Shown here: one piece after another, positions 12,638 to 26,290 of the stretch
Position numbering within the stretch: the stretch's first letter is position 1
Layout: every line of letters begins with the position of its first letter
NCBI RefSeq assembly: GCF_964340395.1
Contig: NC_135570.1
Location: forward strand, 1,372,501 to 1,434,500
Direction: 5' to 3'
DNA length: 62,000 nucleotides
DNA from: Glandiceps talaboti
Lineage: Eukaryota > Hemichordata > Enteropneusta > Spengelidae
The notes under the pieces: model-generated
Told to the model about the DNA's origin: nothing
Databases searched by the model: none
What the model saw: the letters and a program-made list of their open reading frames with translations, nothing else
Translations under genes and position numbers: made by a program

Positions 12638-13803
12638 TGGCGTCTTATGGCAAATATTACAAAATCCAAAGTCGTGCATTTCCGAAAAACAGACAGGTGT
12701 TGAGCGCAGTAATGTTAATTTCCACATTGGTACAGATGTGATTAGTTATGCCAGTAGGTATAAATATCTTGGTATCGTACTAGATGAACACTTAGATTTT
12801 ACAGTAACTGCGAGTATGTTAGCAGATTCAGCTGGTAGGGCTTTGGGTTTAATTTGTTCTAAGTTTATATATCTTTAAAAATATGGGTTTTAATACTTTC
12901 ACAAAGCTTTTTGATGCATCAGTTGTTCCCATTCTAGATTATTGTTCTGCCATTTGGGGTTTTGATAACTTTACAACATCCATAAATTTGCCCCCAAACT
13001 TGCGGTACTTGGTGATACGGGTTGAGACATGTGTAGTACTCGTAAGTGGTGTAATATGTTACGATACTAGAACAGATTACATAATCTAGAAGACGATAGA
13101 CTAACAAAGAAAATATTTGTTTGCTGAGTGCAGGTAACTGGTCAGCAGAGATATACAACATTTTTGAGAGTTTAAATATTGATGATGTGACCCCTTGTGA
13201 TATTGCTATAGCCAGACACAGAAAACAGAAAATCTACACTGAAGGTTGGCATAACAATGTTTTAAACAAGCCTAAACTCCGTACTTATTGCACGTTTAAG
13301 ACTACGTATTGTGTGGAAGGATATCTAAATCTGGACCTATCAAGGTCCGAAAGGTCCCTTCTCGCCCAGTTTCGATTAGGAATTTTACCATTAAGAATAG
13401 AAACGGGTCGCTTGAGAGGTGAAGCGCTAAACACTCGTACATGTAGATTGTGCGACTTAAACGAGATTGAGGGCTAATCTCATTTTATTTTCCATTGTCC
13501 ACTTTACAATGATATTCGTCATATTATTTTGAATAACATCCAAGACTCGTTTCAAAATTTGTTCAAGGGCCTTCAACAGAAGGCGTGATATATTGTATGT
13601 ACAAACCTAGCGTATTATGTTACATTGCGAAAGTTTTTGGATGTAGTCTGCTTTTTTCTTTCAACAGTGTTACCTGTATATGTTGTACACTGATTGTAGT
13701 GACTTGTAAGCCCGTTGGGCTGGGTAATTCATTGTTTCGACTTGTATTGTTACTATTATATTATGTGATTACATGTCACTCTAATAAGCATACTACTACT
13801 ACG
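12594..13803 (+). pseudogene. Decayed LINE (non-LTR retrotransposon) 3' fragment: reverse transcriptase C-terminal part
   Basis: Frame-hopping translation gives a familiar LINE order. First comes MQKMLDCFHNWCKKWRLM with KSKVVHFRK (12596-12700). Then YKYLGIVLDEHLDF (about 12756-12800, reverse-transcriptase thumb region) and NTFTKLFDASVVPILDYC (about 12889-12945). A C-terminal region (13121-13475) follows with KLRTYCTFKT, RSLLAQFRLGILPL and a CCHC-like end: TCRLC, then HFIFHCPLYNDIR. These motifs are typical of LINE ORF2 C-termini in invertebrates (jockey/CR1-like grade; exact clade not claimed). Frameshifts fall near 12690 and 12875. Sequence between about 12970 and 13120 is poorly conserved, and an in-frame stop sits at 13475-13477. 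The 3' UTR ends in a short TACTACTACTA tail near 13790-13801. It is 5' truncated and cannot encode an active enzyme. Confidence 0.88.
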
Positions 13804-14689
13804 CTTCCGGCATTTATAGTCAACATATAGTTCATGATTTTAACTATCGATGTCACATCGCAGGAACTCATAATCTAGAATTCGAACTAGCTAACACAAA
13901 TTGATTTCCATTGAAGTTGTTTACTTATTTCCCTAGGATGGTTGTTCTTTTAAATAAGCTAAACATTATCAAAGATGGCGCCAAACATGTAAGCTTGATT
14001 AACTACAACTAAAATCTGTCAATAGTTTTACTAGCTTGGATGTAAAAATAGAACATTCCTACTACAAAAAATAATTTGATTCGTCCTTATTTAATGGTCA
14101 CGACGAAACCATTATCTCCTTATCATTTCAGTATACAACTAAATTCAATTTGAGTCACCTCTTCCTTTGGGATGGTAGTTAACTCTGCCTTGGGCATGGA
14201 CCATTTCCTCTGAACTTTATCGATCAAGGATGTTCTTTTACAGTAGTGAAAAGTGGATGATACTATCAAAGACAATGATAGCACAGGTGATAGCAACTGG
14301 CAGATTAAAGGACTGTGTAGTTTTAAAAGCTTGTTTGGGGGATAACGAAGTTAGGCAGGAAGCAGATACTATGTTAGTCTGCTAAAAGATAACTTTAAAT
14401 GGCAACAACTTATAGATAGTTTGGTAAATTTGTAATGCTCCTCTTTCCGTTGTGAGACTTTCCTTCGGGATTATCTGTACTGGTGTGTTGGGTGCTCATT
14501 ACAATAACCCCCATACAACAGACAGTCAGTGTTGAGGGTAATATATTGTGTTCATCTTGTATCAGATATCTGTTTCAGTACAGTCACTGATACAGTACTA
14601 GTGGTGTTCATCGTACAAATGGCACTGTTTACAGTGGATGTACAAGAGTTCGAAGTTGTGTTTACATACCCACACCCCAACACGTACAC
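13804..14689. other. Noncoding, no recognised gene
   Basis: This is unique sequence downstream of the LINE tail. A 104-codon + strand frame starting at 14529 is half composed of the CA microsatellite that follows, and its N-terminal half has no motif. Confidence 0.55.
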
Positions 14690-14780
14690 ACACACACACA
14701 TACACCCCCACCCCCCACCCCCCACACACACACAGACACACACACAGACACACAGACACACACACACACACACACACACA
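14690..14780. repeat. (CA)n microsatellite with C-rich interruptions
   Basis: CA repeats are interrupted by CCCCCACCCCCCACC near 14704-14722 and by CAGACA units. The array is imperfect, indicating age. Confidence 0.95.
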
Positions 14781-15160
14781 ATCATGGCTGTAATATGGTG
14801 GCTAGTTTTTAAGCGTCCATGTTGGATAAGGATTAAAGTTTAGGCATGGACGTAGCTGCTGATAGCGCTATAAAAGGTTTTGTCGGAAAAAAAATTAAGA
14901 AATCCTATCTAATCCATTTGGTTCCACTGACAAGATAATACTAAAGTGAGAGCCTAGGATTGAATTATTGGCATTTATAAGTTTGTAAGAGTAACAGGCG
15001 GAAAAAAACAGCTATGGAGAAACCCAGAGAGTTCTGACAGGCGGACAAATAATGTTTGTTTCATGTTCAAGGTGACGATCGTACGGCTGTCTGACAAAGT
15101 GATTTCATATGTAATTAAATATCCTGCCAACGTGTCAAACCAAAGCATTGTCCTAACATG
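14781..15160. other. Noncoding, no recognised gene
   Basis: This is unique sequence between two microsatellites. No exon or RNA gene is recognised. Confidence 0.5.
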
Positions 15161-15536
15161 TCGTCACCGTCACCACCACCACCACCACCACCACCACCAC
15201 CATCACTACCACCACCACCACCACCACCACCACCACCACCACCACCACCACCACTACCACCATTACCAATATCACCACCACCACTACCCCAATACCATCA
15301 TCACCACCACCACCACCACCACCACCACCACCACCACTACCACCATTACCAATATCACCACCACCCACCACCACCACCACCACTACCACCATTACCAATA
15401 TCACCACCACCACCACCACCACCATCACTACCACAACCCGAACCACCATCACCACTACCACCACCACCACCACCACCACTACTACTGCCACTGCTATTAC
15501 TACCACCATCACCATCACCACTATCATCATCTTCAC

Positions 15537-15571
<35 letters not shown>
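15161..15571. repeat. (CAC)n / (CAT)n trinucleotide block with higher-order repeats
   Basis: About 410 bp of CAC, CTA and finally (CAT)n. A diverged marker, CATTACCAATATCACCACCA, occurs at about 15261, 15344 and 15390 and shows that segments were duplicated as blocks. Every open frame here is a homopolymer or dipeptide-like translation (poly-His, poly-Pro, poly-Thr, poly-Val). The longest (178 codons) has only a non-repetitive N-terminus of about 33 residues without a known motif. Confidence 0.97.
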
Positions 15572-16940
15572 ATTAAAAATGACTATGAAATTTTGTTGAT
15601 TAAACATCCTTAGGGGTACAAAACATCCATTAAAAATAAAATCGATTTTGTAAGATGAGAACTAAAATGGCTCAGTCCCCTGCCCCCAAAGTAAAAGGAT
15701 TTAGTTTTTTATCGTACATTGAACTATTGATCTTGCCCGAAGTTCGTCATAAATGTTGATATTGGATGTGTAGTTAGATATATCAATGGCACATCACTAT
15801 AGCACAGTTAATGTCATTCAGCCAATAGTTTTACAAATAGAACGACTCTAAGAATTTTTTAAGGAAAATAAGAAAAGCATGCAATAACCTAGAAATAGAC
15901 AATTGAAATGAATATCTATAACGTTATAACGAATACATGAATACAAGAACTGCGTAATTTCATTGAATAAAACGGAAAGTAATATTGTTACATCAAAAGA
16001 ACTTTGTATTTGCATATTGAGAATTACTGAAACAGGAAATAATCATCTGGTACTGTCTGTCCAATTGCTCCTGGATTAGAAGAATATTATATAGTATACA
16101 TATAAACCTGTCGATTCACAAGCTTTTAAAAGATTTTAATACGTCTTTGGGATTTGAAGGTGTATACCATTGTAGAGCATTGATTACAGAATTTATGTTA
16201 TTCCATACTTTGTTCGATATATTGTCAAATATATCAATACACACCCATCAGTGACGCCAATGGAAAGTATCCGACTTGAAGTCTCCATGTGAGTCAACCT
16301 TGTCTTTTCAAAAACTATGCCCAATTGACGTTGCCAAGCAGCAGGATAATCTCTTATTCATTAAAAGTTACAATATTCTGAATAACACGGTATTAAGGGA
16401 ATTAAAAACTGTGTTGAATAAATGTTCTCTGTTGCGCGCATGCGTGTCAATCTAGTGACGATTTGTACAGGTTTGTTTCGTCCGATTCACTTTTACTATA
16501 ACAGCCACCCAGAAAGCATACAACTTAATGACATACTATCCAGGGGGTCATTGAAATTGTGTACATGCTTAAATTGTTTCAATAAAATAAGTGCAAAATG
16601 TTTAATCACATGATTAATAGCTTGCCATGCTAGGATTTCAACGACATTTAATGTGATTGATAACCATATTGCTAATATCTGTGCAAGGCCGTATACTATA
16701 AAGAGAGACTAAAGCCAGTGATATGTTCTGTTTATGAGCGACTGTAAACACGCACTTTGACCAAAACTATTGCAGAGATGAGGTTCGTAGTATATACCAA
16801 GACGAAGGTGCAGCAATGTGAGTACTAATATGCAACGTCAAATATGTCTTAGAGAACAGCAAATGTAATATTGTAACAAAGGAAAGTTATATCAATAATA
16901 TCTAGGATTTGTGCGTTTCGGAAAGAGCTAAAATTCAAAT
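15572..16940. other. Noncoding, no recognised gene
   Basis: This is unique AT-rich sequence. A palindrome-like GC element, TGCGCGCATGCGT (16433-16445), resembles an NRF1 binding site. No open frame or conserved motif follows it that would support a gene start. Confidence 0.5.
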
Positions 16941-17003
16941 AGGGAGGGACAATAGTTTGTTGTTTATATCATAGGGAGGGACAATAGTTTGTTGTTTATA
17001 TTA
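16941..17003. repeat. 32-bp tandem duplication
   Basis: AGGGAGGGACAATAGTTTGT begins at 16941 and again at 16973. The two copies are almost identical through TTGTTTATAT. This is a small, probably recent duplication. Confidence 0.95.
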
Positions 17004-17176
17004 CATGTGCTTTACCCAGACCGAGTCAAAGCTATTAAATGAACTATCAAGATCAGTGAGCCTGATCACAAGGTTTCATGTTGAGATAGACACCATAAAG
17101 ATAACACACAAACATCACTTACACTGTGTGGGCTCATTATTTTGATAATGATGTAAACAGTAGCAGCCTGCACACT

Positions 17177-17191
17177 ACTACTACTACTACT

Positions 17192-17283
<92 letters not shown>

Positions 17284-17316
17284 CACTACTACCATACTAC
17301 TACTACCACCACCACC

Positions 17317-17363
<47 letters not shown>

Positions 17364-17390
17364 CATACTACTACTACTACCACCACCACC

Positions 17391-17467
<77 letters not shown>

Positions 17468-17484
17468 AACAACAACAACAGACA
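17177..17484. repeat. (CTA)n/(ACA)n/(CAC)n trinucleotide block
   Basis: About 300 bp alternate CTA, ACA and CAC runs. A composite of CACCACTACTACCATACTAC occurs twice (about 17280 and 17352), so the block grew partly by segmental duplication. The poly-Thr/poly-Tyr open frame through it is an artefact. Confidence 0.97.
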
Positions 17485-18341
17485 CATTGTAGACTTGGTA
17501 AAATTGTTCATTGTTGATGTTGTATGACAGTCTCCGCTAGTCTCTCTCTCTCTACACCCTGTCTATGAACTGTATAGAGCTACTACCAATTCATTGGAAC
17601 GTGTACTGACTAATCAGCCAAGTTATAACTGTGAAAGTGTAAAACTAAAACATTGAAACAGGAGAGAGGGTTACATCCTAGACACAAGCATTGATGTAGT
17701 GTTCAGTGATGTACAGTGATCACACAGACCAGAAAATTAAACACATTCACAGTGAGGGGTCAATCTCTGCTATCTGTATTGTGTTTATCTTAACACAAAA
17801 TATTGTAGAAAGTCTCACTAAACTTGATATCTCATTGGATGACTACGGCTCACTCCATGGAAATCCACTGTAAAATCAAGTGTGATACTTTGATATTTAT
17901 TTCAAATAAGGAAACGTCATAAAGTACGTGCTAACTACAATATTGTTCTTTTCTTCTCTATATAATACCACATATGGTGTTAGCTTGTAGCTCATTGAAG
18001 GGTTAATCCTAAAACGTCAAATATCTAGCACTTTATTTGACAGGGCATTTTAGTAACATCATTGTTGTACCCGAACGATGGTCAGTTGTAGGTATTGGAC
18101 ATGATCGTTTGAAGCCTGCATACAATACTCATGTTTGTCCAGTAACGTTTATTACTACGACGAGTAGATTACAATGACGTTAAGGTTAGCCTATAGGTTA
18201 TCATTATAATTACCTTTAACATTCAAGTGTATACTGAAACGGAGTAGTTTTTCATGAACTATCGGTCCTCTATAGTCTTTCTAGGTACTTTATTACGGTA
18301 ATTGTCAAATCGTAACTCTGTTCCTCGTAGCACATGTTACC
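17485..18341. other. Noncoding, no recognised gene
   Basis: This is unique AT-rich sequence apart from a short (TC)n run near 17542-17552. No coding signal was found. Confidence 0.55.
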
Positions 18342-18402
18342 GAATGGCTAAAGTCCATGGCCAAGATTTGCTTCACGCGTTGTACTCTTGTCAATGAATT
18401 AC
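18342..18402 (+). mobile_element. Possible SINE core fragment
   Basis: TGGCTAAAGTCCATGGCCAA plus GATTTG, followed some 20 bases later by GTCAAT, parallels the central domain of the SINE at 59333 (TGGCTAAAGTCCTTGGGCAA, GATTTG, then GTCAAT). The tRNA-like head and the tail are absent. This is a short, diverged relic if real. Confidence 0.5.
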
Positions 18403-18428
18403 TGAATTTAAATCGACGACAATTAGAT

Positions 18429-18512
18429 TGAAACAATATTAGCTATGATAAAATGAAACAATATCAGATATGATAAAATGAAACGTTATCAAATACGATA
18501 AAATGAAACAAT
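18429..18512. repeat. 25-bp tandem repeat, about 3 copies
   Basis: GATAAAATGAAAC recurs at 18447, 18472 and 18497, a period of exactly 25 bp. The intervening A/T-rich bases are diverged. Confidence 0.93.
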
Positions 18513-18539
18513 AATGCCGCCATTTATCTATACAGGTGA

Positions 18540-19125
18540 AGGGACGGAATTAAGGGGCATGCACATATGCTCCACATAGTCAAAACCAAGTGATGATTGG
18601 AATATGATCGCTTGAAATGTTTTATTAAAAAAGCTATGAAAATAACAGAGTGTATCTAGACTTTCAAGGTCAAAGGTCAATGTCTTAAGAGAAAGCTCAT
18701 ATTTGATAATATGGGTGAATGGAGCCACTATTTATACCTACAAAGTTATGATTCATATTGTGAAATTTAACAACAAATATGGTCGCCATTCAGCAATATT
18801 TGATTTGGCTCAATACAAAGTGATGTGCACATGACTCACATAGCATTATACCTTTGTGCTATGTTTGGTTGAAATCAGTTGGTGCATGCCTGAGATATGA
18901 GGATGAATGCACATGCAACAAAGATGGCCGCCATTCAGCCATATTTGAGTTAGTCGCAAAACAAAGTGGTGTGCATATGTCTCATAGTATGTTACGTTTG
19001 TGCCTAGTTTGGTTGGACTCGCTATGTGCATGCCTGAGATATTATAGGGCACGCACGCACGCACAGATGGACAGAACCCAATGTAATAGCCCCCTCCGGG
19101 CAGTGCCCGTTAGGGCTAATTAATT
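18540..19125 (+). repeat. Interspersed repeat with 145-bp internal period and terminal hairpin
   Basis: Two related subunits lie here. GCCATTCAGC followed by ATATTTGA occurs at 18785 and 18930, each followed by ACAAAGTG(A/G)TGTGCA, a CTCA(CA)TAG motif and TGCATGCCTGAGATAT (about 18884 and 19028). An earlier stretch (18550-18610) with GCATGCACATATGCTCCACA may be a third, diverged subunit. After a short CACG run the region ends with a hairpin-forming CCGGGCAGTGCCCG (about 19097-19110). The layout resembles a non-autonomous mobile element. The open frames across it are not conserved between subunits. Confidence 0.7.
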
Positions 19126-19844
19126 GAAGATTTAATATCATAGATATCAAACTGTTAATATAATGCTCTGAGATGCATTAATAGGGCTGGCCATGTGCTG
19201 CAATATTCAATAAACAAAATTTAATTTTCATGCATCACATTTGTATTCATAAACTTCGTGTTCTATTTGGATAATTTACACATTTTTATTTTCGTAAAAT
19301 CGTTATTTTTATGCTAAAAATAAGTGACTGTGTTCGTAAATTTCATGTTACTATTCGTCAATGACGTCATCGCGTATCAGCCTGTCCTAAATGTATATAT
19401 TCATTAAAGTTATCCAATATAAAAATAAGTTGATGACTGCAAAGAGGATTTACGAATATAAAAAGGATTCTTGAATAATGCTATTAAAAATCACAATATA
19501 TAAATTTAACAGATACCAATATATTTTTGACAAACATGAATAGACGCTGACGATGACATTGAAAATGGCGATTTCACGAATACAAATGTGTAAATTAACC
19601 AAAAAAAAACATGACTTTTATGAATACAAATGTGATTTCAGGCATGACTGTATGTTTTATGAAATGTTACAACACATGGCCTGCCATTTTGATGAGTTCC
19701 AGAGCATTAGGTTTCCCAAATTGATATCAATGATATCAACATTTCAATTAATTTTGTATTTTGTTTGCTAAAGAAAGCATGGCTGTTATGTGATACATAT
19801 CTAGACTACTTAGTGTCGTAGCAACACTACAAACTAGGTTTTGA
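19126..19844. other. Noncoding, no recognised gene
   Basis: The sequence is AT-rich. A CRE-like octamer TGACGTCA lies near 19361. The 72-codon open frame starting at 19553 shows no motif. Confidence 0.5.
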
Positions 19845-19990
19845 ATGATGGCCACATTTGTAGTGAACAATCACGATTTACTGAAAAACTCTAAAACTCT
19901 AATACATGGAGACGCCATAAAAATGTCTATCCCCATTACGTGTAAACATTCTTTGAGACTTTGACCTTCACGCCAAGATCAATAATCAAA
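19845..19990 (+). repeat. Interspersed repeat related to 44050-44210
   Basis: GATGGCCACATTTGTAGTGA, then ACTCTAATACATGGAGACGC and a TTGACCTTCA motif occur in the same order and spacing as at 44055-44200 (GGCGGCCATATTTGTAGTAA, then TTTAACACATAGAGACCTC, then TTGACCTTCAGGGTCAA). Identity is moderate, so these are old members of one family. Confidence 0.7.
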
Positions 19991-21973
19991 ACCCGACCAT
20001 TGCCTGCATAATACAGACACTTTTGTTGCCACTTATTTCTTTTAAATCATGTCACCATATATTCAGTCACATAGAAGTGAAGTATTTGAGGGTTGCGTCT
20101 TCTACTATAAGGCTTGTTAATATATTAAAATGTGTATTATTATATTCGTTGACGTTGTGTATTTTCTTGTTATTGCAATGGTATAGGTTGTCAGAGTATA
20201 TTTGTACATGCTAGATTTGTGCACATATCAGAGACATTTAGCTGTGTCGTATAGACAAACGAGATCTCATCAGGCAAGAATATTTGCTCTAAAATGTCAC
20301 TGAAAGGCTTCGTATGCCGTATGATACTGAGTTGTTTTTCCAATAATCCTATATCACGATTACATATGAAACATATTTTTTGGCATGGTATAGCAACGGA
20401 TTATTCCACTGGATCCGGACAATTGATGTTCAGTATGAAAAGGTTCGTATTGTTAATCATTTAATCCAGATTCTATGAATGGCAGCATCATTTCATATTG
20501 ATCATCAGGGGGCAGAGGTAACTAACGTCTGTTCAAACGTGAAATGTTCTGGACATTGTGAATCATCCCTCCACGTAAAAAGGATTGGAAGTTGAAATAA
20601 GCCGTGTCACACTTACATAGATGCATACCTTAGGTGCTCCTTAGCATCAATGTATTATAAGGTAGCTTATATCCGACACGTCAGCAGCAAAATGTCGAGC
20701 TTCAAAGTGACGAATGTCTCCCTGCAGACATGTTAAGGACAGAATCACACGTTTAGCAGGAATAGAAAGAATTATCTTGCATGTCTCGGAACTTTGTAGA
20801 CGCCACCATCACCAATTGCAAACAGTCCCGACTGGAACATGTGGTAGGAGCCAGAATGCCAATTTCGTTCGATACCTTCAGTCACGATCAGACATCACAC
20901 GAGCTGTAACAATAGCCAGGTATGTTGCATTCACAACCGACGGATAGGGGAAGGGTTTGGATTTGGGGGAATATGTCGGGGGTAACTGTACAATGGGATG
21001 TGATTACAAGGTGAACTTCAAACTACATCTAGCTAGGGTTCCGGCTTGCTAAGTAGATGAGGATTGGTGAAGATATATGCACATTCGCCAAAATGTTTTT
21101 ATCCATTATGTACCTGCATATAGAACGGTGTCACCAGCTATAACGTTAGATTAGAGATAAAGAAAGATATGTTGCGTGAAGACACTGGCTTCTACTTTGC
21201 CCAAAAGGACCCTAAGCAAAATCGGTAGAAAGTGTTATTGATAACTCTGTTGTTTGTGTTCTGTTAGCGAGGTGAACTATTCATAAAATGTATGTGGTTT
21301 ACTACACAATATTGACTGATCTTATCCGACACAATCATACACTACATTCCCTTGGGTATGTTGATCATCCCCATTATAGTCTGTTTCCTGTGGACATCTC
21401 CCTCAGGAAATGGACGAGACTGTATTCGAGTTACACACAATCCCTTGACGAAACACGTTGTACAATGATGCCATAGCAACTTGTCAACATGTACATATAT
21501 TTTGATTTTGTCAGATACTCTCGATATAATGTTACGTTTGAACAACCTGCCTATATGGTCACATTCATTCAAAAGTAATCATAAAGATTGAATACTTGTG
21601 ATATTACCGTTGAAGTAGTAGTATTTTGCGTTGAGAATGATATTGTCCCCATCCATGCAGTTAGTCATGCCAAAAGCAACACAGCAGAGATACATTTTCT
21701 GTATTAATTTAGTTTTGCACCATACTTAGTAGAGTGTTCAAAATCATAGTTTACTGGAAGGAATACAAAGTTCAGACATCATACAAAGTTTCTTTTTAAT
21801 TCCAAATATTCATTTTATATCATAATTGTATTACGTCTAACTTCTAGAGAGTAGGAGAATGTGACGATGACTGTTTTGAAGTCAAACTTTTTGCAGTACA
21901 CAATCTCATAGTCTAGTGTACATTGACGATGTGAAGGTTACAGTTGCCAGTACAAATAACTAATAAGTAGTCT
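19991..21973. other. Noncoding, one open frame of uncertain status
   Basis: The 77-codon frame at 20714-20947 (+) begins MSPCRHVKDRITRLAG and has locally higher GC and a less AT-driven residue composition than other frames here. I recognise no domain. An exon or a decayed transposon fragment are both possible, but neither is supported. The rest is unique sequence. Confidence 0.35.
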
Positions 21974-21974
21974 C

Positions 21975-22012
<38 letters not shown>

Positions 22013-22049
22013 CACTGATTGATTAATTGATTGATTGATTGATTGATTG
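21974..22049. repeat. (TTGA)n microsatellite
   Basis: This is a tetranucleotide TTGA/GATT array with one interruption (CACTGATTGATTAATT, about 22012-22027). Confidence 0.97.
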
Positions 22050-24733
22050 GTAGATTTCAACCTGTAGGTGAATTTTCCCACCTGCCTATATTATTCCATC
22101 TAAATATTGCAGGACAGACATATAATTGAAGTTGGAGATTGTGAGTTACTGACGTCGAAAGAGTCACAAGTCTCCACTTTACAACATAACCGTGTAAAAC
22201 TGGTGAATTAACTGTTTATGTCAAACTGTAAGTGGTAGCCATAGCTACTAATAATTTGATTGCATATTAATTTTCTATTTATGTTATTAACTTTATGTCC
22301 TCATTCATTCCAAGTGCAAATATTACAAATGCCCACAAATTGCAATGTCTAAATGCTACTTGAACATGTTAAAGGAAACAAAATCAAACAAAAGTATTTT
22401 TCATGAAATATTAAAATTGAAAGTGGTAACTGTAGATAATCGACAATATGACTGATATATCGTCACCAAATATTTCGAGAAGACTGGACCTCCTTAAGTG
22501 AGTCTCCAGTTCTGTCAATCTAAGTATTAGATCCAATGGGTATTATTAAAGTTAAATTAGTCATGGAATGGTGTAGAAATCCTGGTCTTATTGTCAGCTC
22601 TCGAAAACAAGAGAATTGTTGCTATGCTACTGTTTTTGTTTATCCAACTGATTTTCGAATATGTGATATTTGGCATCTATAATCTGTTAAAACGCATACG
22701 TATATATTTCCAAGAGAAAACTACAAGCGCTATTTCTTTATGTTTGGTTGAAAATAGCACTAAAAGAGGCATTGTCTTTAACTGTTTGATTTTGGTGATT
22801 TATTATCGTTTTAAATCGAATAAGACATTTATTCATTGCAACTACTGAAAACTGTTGAATTGTGTCTTGCATCGTTTACAGCTAGCATTGAGAAATATGA
22901 ATATGATATAAAATAACGCCATGAAATATAGCGGTACTTAATCAATGTAATATTATATTTTAGGATATCAGTTTAGGAAACATAGATGATACATCAAATA
23001 AATGAGTTACAGTGACAAAGAAAAAACCATATTATGTATCACACTGAAATATTGAGCACACTTTCATTATAATCATATTAAAGTCTGTGTACACATCCAT
23101 GTTCTAATGATGCTCTATCGTCAGCAATTCAAACATACGTGTATTATTATACGTTGTGCGTATCGTGATTTTACATTATATTATTTCGTTATAGTACTTC
23201 TAAGTATTTATGCGTCTCTGGAATGAAATAGTGATGAATAATCGAATAGCATTAGCTAACGGTTTAATAAGCTGTATACGCTGTAATAACATTTAAGAAA
23301 TTGAACACTTTATATAAATCCAAATTCACTTGAATTGGTGTGTTATGTTAAATACTGTGCACTGTATAAGTTTTAAAATATAAATCCGCTATGAAGTATT
23401 TGGATATAGTGGCCTTGAGATGACTAGTTCTGTCGCAGGAACGATATAACAAGAAATCTGGATTTTGAATGCTCCAATCTAACAAGCAATCAATTGAACA
23501 TGTACAAGTGCATAATCTGATAAAGTCTGCCTTGTTTGGAGAGCGAATGTAGTTGCAAAACTAGCAACTCACTTTAAAGTCAGTTTGACGAGAATCTCTC
23601 TGCTGACTAGATCGTTGAGTACAATCCAGGTTTATTCACACATAGTTATTCCGCATATGCAGACGCTTTGTGAAACAGTTTTAAATCACCGAATGTGACA
23701 CAGGTCGACCATATATGCATAGTGTTTTCGACGAACCAGGATTGATCTTATCTGGGTGTAAGTAGCTTCCTTTTTCTCGGTATTTGAGTTGGTACGTTTT
23801 AGTATATAAGCAGGCTTCAGCTTTTCATATCAACAGTAACAATGCTAAGATTCATTGTCCAATTACATAGAGTATTGAAATCGTTAACAAAAGTGACATA
23901 TGGACGATAGCGTTGAAACAAGCAGTTCAAAATGGAAACAGTTTTTCCACTTTCAGTATCGAAGGTTTAGTGCATTCATTAGAAGGATATCAATATTTTT
24001 GAAATTTTAATACTTTTATTATAAGAGAAGATCCCTTCTTGTCCCATCTAAATAATCCAAGTTTTCAAATCAAGTCAAGATATATGAATATGTTGTTTGT
24101 CTGCTACAGCCTAAAATATTAGTCATCATTTGAGAGTACAGTCATGTAAAGCACCCTTATCGCAACAATAATATTCGGTTAATTTCATCCACTTTCTTCA
24201 ACAAATGGTGGCATTAATGTTTGATTTGCCCACCTGTCATGGTACAATTTGGTGTTCTCAAACAGCTGAAAACTAACGAGCCAATGTTGAAAAAGCTCTC
24301 AAATTCCTAACACATGTACAAGTCAATCCAATAAAAGGCATTTTCAATCCCCTGATCCTAAGCCTATTTCTATTCCTTTATATCAATTCACCAGGAGACT
24401 TAAGTGTCCCGAGATGTAAAAACAGAGAAAGATTACATTCAGATGCCATTATCGTATCAGCTTACATGGTACTACTGTCTGTAATTTCTGGAGTAGATCT
24501 ACAGATCTAGAAATGCATTTCTTACATCATATAGGAGAGCATTTGGGTATGTACTTATAGGTTGGTGCCGGGGTATGGGGCGGGTTTCACATTTTACAAT
24601 AGAATATTGGGAGAGACATATTTTAGCAAATGGAATTTGGAATTTGGGGATGGTCATATTTTACGTTGACTGATTGTACCTTTTGGTAGCGCATTTTTCT
24701 CACTCGACGTGCATGTTAAATATAGCATGACCA
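22050..24733. other. Long noncoding stretch, no recognised feature
   Basis: About 2.7 kb of unique AT-rich DNA without tandem repeats. It has only one unremarkable 85-codon frame (22591-22848), which is hydrophobic and AT-driven. No exon, RNA gene or mobile element was recognised. Confidence 0.6.
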
Positions 24734-24832
24734 CCGACGATACCGAGGTGCTGTCCATTATATGAACCTCCGACGATATCGAGGTGTTGTCCATGATATC
24801 AACATCCGACGATACCGAGGTGTTGTCCACGA

Positions 24833-24841
<9 letters not shown>
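24734..24841. repeat. 36-bp tandem repeat, three copies
   Basis: CCGACGATA(C/T)CGAGGTG starts at 24734, 24770 and 24806, an exact 36-bp period. Because 36 is divisible by three, the - strand frame (24654-24869) reads as 12-residue repeats (for example MDNTSISSEVHI) inside a 71-codon open frame. The frame is intact, but without other evidence this is best treated as a minisatellite. It abuts the outer end of the long inverted repeat that begins at about 24833. Confidence 0.93.

Positions 24842-26290
<1,449 letters not shown>

Noticed and set aside
15063-15599. 178-codon His-rich frame
   Set aside because: Apart from about 33 N-terminal residues it is a translation of CAC/CAT repeats. No domain or transcript signal was seen.
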